Positions 33,001-45,194 of a stretch of 64,000 nt of DNA are shown here, piece after piece. Each line of letters starts with the position of its first letter. Position 1 is the first letter of the stretch. The notes under the pieces were generated by a model. That model saw only the letters and a program-made list of their open reading frames with translations, did no database searches and was not told where the DNA came from. A program made the translations under genes and the position numbers. Source of the stretch: Limonium bicolor (taxonomy: Eukaryota > Streptophyta > Magnoliopsida > Caryophyllales > Plumbaginaceae); assembly GCA_023374045.1 (NCBI GenBank), contig CM041783.1:127845503-127909502 (forward strand). The letters are read 5' to 3'.

Positions 33001-34659
33001 GGTCCAACATTAGGGAGTGATGATGATTAGAAAGATAAGCATATAATGACTTAAGAGATTAGGGTAAGTAAATGATATTAAGTGTTTAAGGTTAAGTTGG
33101 TAAGAATTTAAGAAGAGCTAGATGGAGATTGATATGTAATGATAATATAAGGTTGTTTAAGACATGTTTGGTGAGTGACAATGATAATTAAGTGGGTGAA
33201 CAGGTATAAGGAATGAGGAGAAGTGATTCACTTAAGATTAAGTTTATAAGAACTTAAGTGGTATTTAGTTGGAAATCATTAGTGATTAAGTAAGCTAGGT
33301 TAATTAAAAGTAATTAACCACCAAATTCGATGAATGTTTTAGGGTTTGAGAATTTGGACTCCAGAGGAGAGTAAGCAACCGAACGACCAGCGGTGAACGG
33401 TACAGTTCTTCTTGTGACCTGCTTGCTAACGAGGTGTCCCTCGGCTTGTGTGCTATTTGTTTTGTGTACTCACTAAACAAGATAAAGCATGCAACCGGAA
33501 TATTATGATTATTGTATTGTTGTGTGATGTTTTAAAACTAACACAACATATCGTGGGAACTTACTAACTAACGTTTAGTAAGGAATTGAGTGAGACTAAG
33601 GAACGCTCCCTAATATGGGACGATATGAACCGAAAGATGTTAACCAACAAACAAGGTCTTGAGATTACTTCTAACTGGAACTTGAGTGAGGAAATCCGGG
33701 ACCGATCTCCGGTCATGCATGCTAAGGAAAGGGGGTCGGTATCTATAGCAGATTCGACTCCCGATTAAGGACTTGTCTTCGGACTTGTAGCCTAGGGCCG
33801 GTTGCCGGCTCAGCTACGTTGGACTCCCGTCCAGAGTAGGTGGCATTAAGATGGTGTGGTGGGATCACCTAAATCCCAGGTTCGAACTAAGCTACAACCA
33901 TTCCCCTCCAGGAACGGTTTGTATACTGAGATTAAGTTGAGATTAAGATTAAGGTAAGGATAAGATAAGTTGCAACCATTCCTCTTTAAAGGATGGTTTG
34001 TATTACTAAGACTAAGATAAGCTACATCCACTCCTTATTAAAGGGTGGTTGTTTCTAAGATTAAGATAAGATTAAGATTGAGGTGAGATAAGGATGGACT
34101 AAGATTAAGAGGGAACATTACTTAAGGAGTTAAATAACTAACTCTCTAATTAAGGGAACGCATTTAAGTCGTTCATTGTGTGTGAACTTTGATTGTTCAT
34201 ATTTGGATTGTTGTTTACAACATTTACTATTATGTTGTGCATCTAATCAACCTCCATGCTATCGACAATTAGTCGTCGTAGCCACGTTAGCTTGGGGGCC
34301 ATGAGAGGATCGTACCAGCATTCGTGCTGACCCCCTTTGGGGGCTGTTTTTACTACACAGGTGAACATCAGGAGGCGGCCGTCGCGAGAGTAAGATGGGG
34401 TACAAGCGTTACGGTTTAAGTGTGGCCTACGAGTTGTGCATGTACACTCGTATGGCATTATGAGTTAGTAAGATGTATAGGATGTGAGGGGATTGTAAGA
34501 AGGATATGTATTTGGCTAAGGTTAACATGTACTAATGTTCGGTATATTCTGTAGTCAGACCGCGGCAAGGTCCTGGAATGTATTTGTATCCGCTGCAGAG
34601 TTTGTATATATGGTGATAAGTTTGTGATAACCACGATTGGATCGAGATGGGGTGTTACA
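30039..34659 (+). repeat. Element B 3' LTR
   Basis: 4621 bp, uninterrupted partner of 5679-9992 plus 24515-24767. TATA-like box at 30662-30674, U3 dyad at 30309-30332, hairpin cluster at 32697-32820, two-hairpin module CAGCA-TTCG-TGCTG and CCCCC-TTT-GGGGG at 34316-34343. The third leader donor reads AAGGTTAA here. It preserves the empty target of element A at 34402-34406. Confidence 0.96.
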
Positions 34660-34664
34660 GTTTC
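34660..34664. repeat. Target site duplication of element B (right copy)
   Basis: GTTTC immediately after GGGGTGTTACA, identical to 5674-5678. Confidence 0.95.
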
Positions 34665-34734
34665 TAAGGCACTTTTAGCCTTTATATACCATAGTTTAAC
34701 ATTTAAACAACATATCAAGGTTTGGGGTATTTCA
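34665..34734 (-). repeat. Element C left LTR, part 2
   Basis: The last 70 bp of the LTR that begins at 1295, ending GGGGTATTTCA. It matches 44077-44130 until that copy is truncated. Confidence 0.95.
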
Positions 34735-34854
34735 ATCTACCCCCCTTAAAATAACTTCGTCCTCGAAGTTTACACTTCCCACACATCTCTTGGATTAGAA
34801 CGCATGAATCACTTGGAAATAAACTTCCATAACCAAACATACTTTACATCACAA

Positions 34855-35110
34855 CCTCAGACTTAACAGTGCGGGTACATATACACATCCATACATAACA
34901 TAACATACTCACATGATAACCTCGGACTCAATGGTCCGGGTATCTTAACAACATTTACACATACATACAACCCTTAGACTCTTGGGTCTGGGTACCATAA
35001 CAACATTTAGACCCATAGGTCTTGATAACATAACAACCTTTAGACACATAGGTCTATGTAACACAACAACATTTAGACTCATAGGTCTTGATAACATACA
35101 CTTTTGGAAC
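34855..35110 (-). repeat. Short tandem array with small hairpins near C's PPT
   Basis: Five to seven degenerate units of about 40 bp. The clearest contain AACAACATTTAGACCCATAGG/TCTTGATAACAT-type text with mini-hairpins such as AGACC-CATA-GGTCT. The equivalent array in G is at 45080-45190 and 50791-50910, where solo LTR D is inserted. Confidence 0.7.
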
Positions 35111-36139
35111 TCAAGGTCAAAATAATATTTATTACACATACCACACAACATGTCTTAGCATGTATGGCAACCAAAAATATCTTTTACATACACTGTGATC
35201 CCGCAGAACCCGGTCGCGATGGACACCTTCTGGTCCCCGTTCCTTTGGGAGATCAAAACATTCACTTAATTTTTAACATATATACTTCTCATGTCACCGG
35301 TCCGAAGACAAAGGCTCATGCGTCCTCGGCTCGTGAGCAAGTACTACAAAAATATTCTTTACTAGGTTAAGTATAAGAGAATCCTTTATTCAAAATATTA
35401 ATCGATTGTTTTGGAAATACCAATTGAAAATCCTTTTTGAAAACGCAACACATCTCCAAGTCCAACTTATGCTCTTTGCTTCTTTTCTTAGCGTGGTTGA
35501 TTGTGACCACTTATAGGGAGCTTCAAGAATCATCCAACCCTGATGTGATCAGCATCAGTGTTGAACTATCCTTCCACCCCAATTTGTGTTCGGCTTCCCT
35601 TGATTGCATGCAAATCAAGTTCCACCTCCCACTTCATTTTCAAGCATCAAATAAATCACTCATTTCTAATTTTCTATCTTTTTAATCATTCTAATCATGA
35701 TCATAACATCTCCAAGGGATAGAACTCCGTCTATCAGTTACCTCCATTCACTTTAATGCTGTTACCTAGGGAATCTTATTCTCACTAGGTTCTATGTCGG
35801 TTTCATACCCTTTCATGAATCACTATATAGTATATATATACACATATATTTTATCAAAATACAACACACAGTTTCACATTTATACACTGTCGGGGTTTTA
35901 GTTCCCCCGGGAGTTTCTCTACTCCCCACACTTGTACCATCACACACAACTATTAATAAATCAACACACTTATCACAATGGTATTCGCATCTTCTGTGCG
36001 CAATTACCACAATTAAACCATAAATGAATGTGTATGTTTACATAACACACACACACCAATCATCATAACAAATTATTTGTGCTATGCACAACATAGTTCA
36101 CGTACACTTGTACGGTAGAACACACTAAGAGGCTTTACG

Positions 36140-36176
36140 CTCTACCCCCCTTAAAAGGGATTACGCCCACGTAATC
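36140..36176 (-). promoter_or_regulatory. Hairpin plus internal polypurine tract (element C)
   Basis: Reverse complement of GATTACG-TGGG-CGTAATC (36159-36176) and of TTTTAAGGGGGGTAGAG (36140-36156), same arrangement as in B and G. Confidence 0.7.
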
Positions 36177-39100
36177 AATCACTTAATCATTGGTTTAAAA
36201 AGTTCTACCATCGTGAAGTGTTTCAACTTCCATGTGGTCTGTCATACAATGTGTTCTGGTTAGAGGATCTTGACCATATTGGCGGTTTAGTACCTAAACC
36301 AAGAATTCTCATTGGAGTTTGCTTTAACTCTTAACTGGTTTTGGTTCTGGCCTGTGAGGCTTCTAGGCGTTGATAATTAGCCATTTACTCATATTCACTA
36401 TGCACATTGTACACTTGACTCACTGGTTCACTAGCGTCTGCTGCGCAACTCTGACAACTGTAGGGCTTAGTTTGCCCCATTCATTATTCTCACTGTATTG
36501 TACATCTCCCATATATCACCTTTATCTTGGTAATAATGGTTTCTCAACCGATGCGTGGTATCTCTTACCGTGAGCGAATTCGGTGAGTTATAAACTTTTT
36601 ATCCACTTCCATAATAATTTACTGTGTATACAGCTATGTATTTCACAATGATTGACTTGTTTCCTTCCGACTCACTATCGGTTGAGATTGAGCTACCACC
36701 TAATGCGTAGTGCTCTCTCAGTTATTTCCCACACTTGAGGTATATTCCATATCGATATTTGGTAGTTAGTGCTACTGTAGTCACTTACTGTTAATCATGT
36801 CTCCACATTTGGTTTTGTACATGTATTCTTTCATTGGTGCGGCCTTACATTTCCTATGCATCGGCCATTATAACATTATTCCTCCACAATTAACATGTTT
36901 CCAATTCCTAGCTATCCCACTCGATCATTACTGCGCAAGTGCAATACCAAAACACTCAGTCATACAGAGTGTAGAGGTGTAAACTCTTGACAGTAAATCT
37001 CTTATTAACAATGGGATCCACACTGAGCTCGTTATCACATAGTACCAACTACTGGCTTATTGCCCAGTCTGTTTATCATCACTTACCTTACATCTCCACT
37101 GAGTTTAATTCATAACTGGTCTTATCTGCCATATTATTATTTAACAACACTTATACAACGGTCGCTTACTGCACACCGTGCTCTCTCTCATTGTATAACA
37201 TCGACTTATATGGTATTCACTGTCATACTAGCTTCCACACATATACTTACATCACTCGTATTGAGGTTCGCCACTCATTTGGCTGATTGTTGAATATTCT
37301 AGTCCTTTGAGTCTTAATGCTCCTTAAGCATTGTCCATTACTCATTTAGCATCGCACATCTATGGTGGTTGCTATTAGACTTATTACTCTTCCGGTCTCC
37401 ACAAGTGGTAGTAACCATATTGGTCCACCCTTAACATATTCCCTGAACTTTGTTCATTTAACTACCGCTGTTGCGGTCTCACAATATCAAGAGGTATCCC
37501 CACTCTTAAAACAGTGGTTCGTTCTCCGCTCTATTACTTGTACAACCTAGACTTGCACAATCGACTCAAATTTATATAACACATTTGCTTGTGGCTTAGT
37601 AGCCCTACTGCCTCGAGCTCTGCTCATTGTATGCTGTCCACACACATGTACTTCTCTGTACAACATTACATGGTTTGGATGTCATATTGAGCTCCATGAC
37701 AAGGTCGTTGCATTCTGTTTCCTTTCACGGGATGCCCCTTAGGATTGTTAGTCCGTCTCCTAACAACTTATGTCTAAACTGGGTGTTAGTTTCAACCCTT
37801 GTGTTTCTGTCATGTCATTTCGTACAATTATCGTTGATGTGAACACCCTTCAAGGATTTCTCCTGGGTGTTGCTAAGTCATGCCATTACATCTGGTTCGC
37901 ACTTATTGGTATATTCAGTTAGCCACGCCGTTTGCGTTCTTAACTGGCTTATTATCTCCTTCTGTGAAGATCAACATTTCCTGGTAGTGTAGGTACCCAT
38001 TCTGGGAGTTTCATTCCGTTCATTGCACACTAATGTGTCCACATTAGGCATCTGCCTTGCCATGCACAGGCTGGGTCTCCGTTCCAGCTATCATGTTTAT
38101 CCCTGAGGATCCTTAAGACATATGCGATGTCTTTACATTACAGTTAGTGCACTTCGCACCTCCGGACTCTTAAACATTTCCTTGAAAGGAATTCACTAAT
38201 TCCTTTAGTCTCGTTAACTTAACTGAGTTCCTTTACTTCAACCATTCATGGTAATCCTTAGCTCTTGTTTGACTTATACTGCTGACCGTAGTACGGAGTC
38301 GACTACTTCCCGTGTTCCGGACTCTACTCGTATATATATGTGGGGTACCATGCTGATACATTGCTACTTACCCAACTAACCCATAAGTAGGTCTGTCAGG
38401 CCCACAAGCTCCTATCGGAGTGCGGTCGTCCCACATTACAGTTGGTACACTCGTAGTGTCCGTCACACGCCTAGGTGAAGTATTCTGTTGTCAACTCCCT
38501 TATATTGTCCCGTGACAATATGCGTTCCGTGCTTCCCGAACTTAATCGAGGGAAAGTTTATCCACTATTGTATCTTTATCAACTGCCCTTGGTTTTACTG
38601 GTTTGGTTTAGAAGAAGGTTAGAAAGAAGTATTGGTTTGAAAGAAAATCTGGTTTGAAAGAAAAATTCTCATGGTTTTACAATGCCTTCTTCCCTTAACC
38701 AAATCTAGCTTCTTACTGACTGGTGTACTTCCAATTACAAAGGTTAGGCTATCAAGCCTTTCCACGGTTATGACGATCTCACTTAACTTTGTGGTACTTT
38801 ACTAAGTACTTTGTATTTGTTAAAAATTTTCCCGAACAGCCCTGTTATAGCAGCACTTGCTATGGCAAGTGCGCCATGCTAACTGGCTCTCGGTTAAACA
38901 CACACACACCGGTTGCGGTATTGTTCTCACCCGCACTGTCATCAGTGGCCTTGTTGGCCCTCACTTGATCTTACAGTCATGACAATTAACCCTCTGGACG
39001 ACTTCTCGCTGTATTCACATGATAATCATTAACTAGGGTGTTTCCTATTCTGGAGACCCCCTTTTTTTTGTATTGTTTCCTCTTCGTAGCCCATTCCACG

Positions 39101-39675
39101 CCCTTGTCGTGGTTACTGTGACTTGTCTCCTGTTTGGGCACTACGTTGTAGTTCCTTAATCGGTTGGTATACCGTTGGTGTATCATTTAACAACTGTGGT
39201 CCCGTAGACACTCGTCTCGGGTTCCATTAATCCACTTCTTGCCTGTTGCATGGTTGGTGCGTTGCAAGCTGGTCATTCTTGACTGCTCAGCATGTCGACC
39301 CAGGTTGCCGGAAATTCTATTCTCTTATACACAAAATTCCTCATTCTTCGCTATTTAATGCGGTTAACATTGTTCAGATGGAAACCGTCTCCGGGATTCC
39401 CACCTTTCGGAATCTACCGTATGACAGGTTCTCCATACCTTTAGAGGTACTTAATAACAGCCAGATCGGGTATTCCCGAGTATGAGAGGACTTTCATCTC
39501 TCTGGCGTTGTTTCCCAAGTTATAAAACAGGGATTGTGGAGGGTGGGTTGGACACTGTAGGTTTCTAGTACACACTGGTTACTCCTAACTAGTGTATCTC
39601 TCACGCTATCACTCAACCCTTAACCCAAAGTACTAAAATCCTAACTCGGTACTTCCTAAGCTCGGTAATTCAGTC

Positions 39676-39703
39676 ATCAGAGCGATACTTCGCTCTGATA
39701 CCA
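39676..39703 (-). other. Primer-binding site in a hairpin (element C)
   Basis: PBS is the reverse complement of 39692-39703 (TGGTATCAGAGC). The dyad ATCAGAGCGA-TACT-TCGCTCTGAT spans 39676-39699; the pair next to GCG is inverted relative to A and B. Confidence 0.93.
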
Positions 39704-39708
39704 CTTTT

Positions 39709-42700
39709 TGTAACACCCCTTCCACATTAACACACTTAACGACCAACTGCAGCGGAAAACATACTTCATCACTACATACTCGTTGGGTGTTACACCCGTT
39801 AACCCACCCACGTGGCTAACAGGCTATTACATATACATTGTAGCGGTCTGATGGACTAGATTCCCGACGACTACACATTAATGTCCTGCTCCGTAACAAC
39901 AACAACAACATATACCTTAAACTGTACCGAGTATTCACAAACTAATGCCGATAACAATTTCGGTCTTACTACACCTACTGTACAAATATACCTAAGATGA
40001 TTACCCATGTACAAACGACTACCTCGTCCTACTCTCGAACGGCTTCCAGCTCATTGTACCTGAAATAGGAAAAGAAGAGAAAAGGGTGGCCCCCTAGGGG
40101 CTCAGCACCTTTGCTGGTATGGTAATCCCGCAGCCCGCATACTACCGGGCCACACACAACTAATTGTCGTCTTAGCATGCGGATGATTATATTTAAATCA
40201 TGCATGTAACTATAAACACACAACACATAACATTTCGCCTCAATGGGCTCAACAAACAGATAACACATCCTTACTTGATAAGTCACTCATGGTGTTCATT
40301 ACCCCTAGAGTGTTTCTCCTCCAATGGAGCTACTTCCTTAATAGACGACACTCACCCATTAATCGGGTTATCCTTAAACGCCTCTTATCACATACTGGGA
40401 TTCATATACATGATCCACATACTCCACATTTTTACAACATATAACATACACCACATAACAACACTTTTCACGTTTCAACATGCACATAACAACATCGCAA
40501 TGGGAATTGTAGTACAACAACAACACATAACATAACGGGAACGGTTCTCTTAGGAACCGACCCAACCATAGTTAATTCACTGGTGAGCCTAGAGAATGAT
40601 GTCACCCTCATGATAAGCTCGTTATACAACACTCATTACCATCCTAATAGTCGGACGAGTAACTTAAGTTAAGATGGTTCGGATATAGTGACCCGAACAC
40701 ACCACATAAACACATGTTCCCCCTAAACCGATCATAAGTCAGAATAGCTAAGCTTTGGAGTAAGCTAATGGGAGATCATAACCCGTGAGGGAAACAACCA
40801 TAACAGAGAGGAGGGTAAGGCTAAAAAGGATACCCACTCCCAAACAACGCGCGACCGGCCTAACCGGATCCCTCACCCCTGTTAGTACACACTTACTTTT
40901 AGATATTAGTTAGAGCCCCACTATGGAGTCTATCACATCCACACATCATACAGTATTACAACTGGGCTACACATACGAGGGAGGTCCTTACATACACACA
41001 CAAATATCACACAATTAACACACGCATAGCCGTGGTTAGAACGTCCCATGGTTCGGGTCGTTTAATCCGAATACCGAACTCTCATATGATCCTAGACTCA
41101 GTTAGCTAAGGTTTAACACTTTCGAGGTTAAATGGTATCGGAGTTGAACACGCCACATAAATGAATTACTATAAACTCATTACATGTTTTATCTTACAAC
41201 ATGGCAAACATACAGAAAAACACATTGGCATACAAGCCGGTGTAATCCGGTAGGACACAGGTTGCAAGAAAACCATACCTGTCACCGGAGTCCACTCTAT
41301 CATGGCCACTTATGTTCCTCGAACAACTGGTAACATTACATGTACTTTTATTAACACTGGGGTAACATGATTGTTTAAAGTCTAATGCTCATAACTTATC
41401 CCCGTTAACTTAGTTAAATAACTTCACATTTTAACTTGTTTTACTTTTACATTTTAATACAACTTTTCCCCCACTAAATTGTCATTATAACTCACTAGGG
41501 TTTACTACTTAAACCACACTTAGTTTGTTTTTTTTTACATCTTTTGGGTTGTCCGACCCACCGTCCGGCCCACAAACTGGGTCGGACCGTTCCAGAAACT
41601 TTTTCCGTCTTTCAAATCCTCCCGTCCGACCCAAGTCCTCTGGGTCAGACCATTCCAGAAACATCAACGGGTGAATTTACAGAGGTCGTCCCACCCTGGG
41701 TCGGACCACTGGGTCGGACCACTGGGTCGGACAATATCAGAACTTGTCCAAAACTTGTCAAACTTTCTCCAAACTTCTCCTCAAGCCTCCTAATGTGTTC
41801 TAACATCATTTGGCACATTTAACCCTTCATATAACATCCATAAAACTCATTTTATAACTCCTTAAACACTTACTCTTTCCTTACCAAAATTCCTAACACT
41901 TATAATGTTTTCTCTTTAGTTCCTTCAAGTGGTGTTTCATAATTATGATAACCACTATGCCAAAAATGTTTCCTTACCATCATAACATCATCTCTCAAAC
42001 ATCATTTCTTACTAACTAAATCTCCTTTTTCACATCTTACCTAAACATCATTTCCTCCTTGTACATCAACATTCCTAAACCTTAAACAAACTTCTCCAAG
42101 ACTTTAATACATCCTCAAAAACACTCATTGAATTCCTAGAACTTCCAAGATAATACCTAAATCCTTGTATCACTCTAAATCACCTTAATACATGCTTTCT
42201 TCCCTAGTAAAACACTTGTTCATTTTTAACACTTCCTAGTTCACCAAAACTCATTTAAAACACTTAGAACTTCTTATACATTTTCCAAATTTTGCCATAG
42301 CATCCCTTGTATATTCTCACATCCAGACACTTAGGTTTTTACCTTATTTCATTCAAGAACACCTAAGTCCACCAAGAACTTTCTCACACACAAAACTTCA
42401 CCAAATTTACACCACATCACAATATAGTGCATAAACTTAAATTGCTTGGCACTTAGGCCCTTAAATAATATGGCTCTTAGGCCCTTAAATTGCATAAACC
42501 TTAAACACTGAATTTCCCACATAAATAATGCCTTTGACCTGCAATTACATACAACAACACATATGCCCTTTAATAGTTTCCTTGAGAGCATTTTACTAGG
42601 TCATTCACCATTGGCTTCTTAGGTATTTTATTAAGCAAATCAAGCTCATTTTTCCTAAGGCATTTAAACTACATTGAGATAGTTTGTTTACCTCTTTTCC

Positions 42701-44130
42701 TCTCAAACTTCTTTCTTGTTTCCTTGTACCGAAAATCAGCAAGGAGTTTGATCACTTGTCAACTTTCTAATCAATACACATATAAGGGTAATGAGCTTAA
42801 GAATTCACACTTAAACTCATATACAAACCCTAGTTTAACATAAGTGTTTTAATACACTAAAATGATATTTACCTTTGAATTTGAAAGAGAACTTGAATAT
42901 GTAACAAGAGAGGTTTCCACCAAGCCCTTGAATGATTTGAATGAAGCTAAAACAAAGCAAAAGAAAACACCATGAAAAAGGTGATTTCGGTCACTTATGA
43001 AAACAAAAGGAAATGAAGTTTTTCTTTGACTTTCCTTACCTTGAAGCAAAGGAGAATAACAAGGCATGAAAAGGTAAGCACAAGCTCCTTCAATGGAGAA
43101 TCTTCATGGCACCAAAATGGAGTTCTTGAAGATTTGAAAAGAGAGAAGTGTAGAGCTTGGCCTAACTAAGACAAATATAGTCTTAGAATTTGATTTGGTA
43201 TATGGAGCTAGAAGATACAAGCATTCAAAGATGGAGATGGTATGTTTTTGCTGTAGCAAAAACTATTTCAAGAAGGGAGGATGGAGAAGGCTACGGTGGT
43301 GAGTGAAGGAAACAAGAGAATGAGGTGAGAGAGTGCTCTTGTTTAGATATTTATGTAATAAAGTAGAATAGTACTTTACTTTATTTCTTTCTTTCTTTAA
43401 TTGATTTGTAAATGGTGGTGACTCACCCTACAAAAACCGGCCCCCATTTAGTAATAAGGGTGTTTTGGTCTTTGTTGACCAACTAACTTACTTATATTGA
43501 CTTATGTTATAAATTTGCATATTTTGGTTACTATTCACAAACTAAGGCACATATTTGTCAAATTTTTGATTTCCCATTGATTTAGACTTCCTAATGTGAT
43601 ACTAAGTAGTACACATGTTAATTAAAGAGTAATGATGGACATTTAGCCATTCAAAACTCATTTACATGACAATTTATTCAAAAATGTGCTTTAAGACTCC
43701 TTAAAGCACATTTTGTATTTTAACTTGTTTTCAAGCTTGGTTTTCTTTAGTAATTGATTTTATATGTTCATTAACATATAATTAAGGTATAGACATGACC
43801 TTTAGGTCTTATACAAATTTATCCCAAGCTTAGAGCACATTTTTGCCCATATTGACTTTAAGGCATTTATTTGTGTTTTGTTTGGTTTAATTGTCTACCA
43901 AGGTTTCCTAAAGACTTAATTAGCCTTATTAAATCATAATTGAATATTATTTAGTCTTGGTAGGTTCTTTGGGTCCTAACCAAGTTCACTCCAAGCTTAG
44001 AGCATGTTTTTGGCTCAAACTGAGTCTTAGTGTTTTATTGTGTTTTACTATGGTTTGAATTATTCACTGATGTTTCTAAGGCTCTTTTAGCCTTTATATA
44101 CCATATTTTAACATTTAAACAACATATCAA
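39709..44130 (-). repeat. Element C right LTR (5' LTR in element sense), end deleted
   Basis: Partner of 1295-5678 plus 34665-34734. It ends abruptly at AACATATCAA; the final GGGGTATTTCA and the target copy are missing. Hairpin cluster at 41550-41740, two-hairpin module at 40090-40116, intact acceptor-like TTGCAG at 42539-42544, empty site of B (GTTTC) at 44072-44076. Confidence 0.95.
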
Positions 44131-45194
44131 AGCACAAAATAATTTGTTTGGATGATTGGTGCGTGCGTTACATAAACATACACATCCATTCATGGTTTAA
44201 TTGTGGTAATTTTGCACAGAAAATGCGAATACCATTGTGATAAGTGTGTTTATTTGTTAACAGTTGTGTGAGATAGTACAAGTGTGGGGAGTAGAGAAAC
44301 TCCCGGGGAACTAAAACCCCGACATTATATGTTCATATGATACTAAATGTGAAACCGTGTGTTGTATTTTGATAGAATATATGTGTATATATATACTATG
44401 TAGTGATTCATAAAAGGGTATGAAACCGACATAGAACCTAGTGAGAATAAGATTCCCTAGGTAACATGATTAAAGTGTATGGAGATAATTGATAGACGAA
44501 GTTTTATCCTTGGAGATGTAATGATTATGACTAGAAAAACTAAAAGATAGAAAATTGGAAATGGGTGTATTATTTGATGCTTGAAAATGAAGTGGGAGGT
44601 GGAACTTGATTTGCATGCGATCAAGGGAAGCCGAACACAAAATGGGGTGGAAGGATAGTTCGACATTGATGCTGATCACATCAGGGTTGGATGATTCTTG
44701 AAGCTCCCCTTAAGTGGTCACAACTAACCACGCTAAGAAAAGAAGCAAAGAGCATAAGTTGGACTTGGAGTTGTGTTACGTTTTCAAAAAGGATTTTCAA
44801 TTGGTATTTCCAAAACAATCGATTAATATTTTGAATAAAGGATTCTCTTATACTAAACCTAGTAAAGAATATTTTTGTAGTACTTGCTCACGAGCTGAGG
44901 ACGTATGAGCCTTTGTCTTCGGACCGGCGACATGAGAAGTACATATGTTAAAAATTAAGTGAATGTTTTGATCTCCCAAAGGAACGGGGACCAGAAGGTG
45001 TCCATCGCGACCGGGTTCTGCGGGATCACAGTGTATATAAAAGATATCTTTGATTGAGTTCCAAAAGTATATGTTATCAAGACCTATGAGTCTAAATATT
45101 GTTGTGTTACATAGACCTATGTGTCTAAAGGCTGTTATGTTATAAAGGCCAACGGGTCTAAATGTTGTTATGTTATCCAGGACCAAGGGTCTAA
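44131..45194 (+). mobile_element. Element G interior, middle part
   Basis: Inverted copy of about 34960-36083 of element C, continuing from 1294. No coding frame. It contains the CTTCGGACCGGCGACATG block (44918-44935) and a tandem array of roughly 40-bp units (45080-45190) that ends in the TCTAA target of solo LTR D. Confidence 0.85.

Larger units (their letters stand above)
34735..39708 (-). mobile_element. Element C interior: decayed, non-coding
   Basis: 5.0 kb between the PPT (34735-34752, ATCTACCCCCCTTAAAA) and the PBS, with no protein-like open frame. In element sense it has sequence blocks homologous to B's interior, but two blocks are in the opposite order (see findings). A noncoding region of about 1.4 kb separates the internal PPT (36140-36156) from the true PPT. 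It includes a minisatellite and the CTTCGGACCGGTGACATG block (35291-35308 in reverse). Confidence 0.9.

Noticed and set aside
44131..45194. Inverted copy of element C's interior as a local inverted duplication
   Set aside because: It is explained more simply as the interior of outer element G, of the same family, in which C inserted in the opposite orientation; 1-1294 is its other half.
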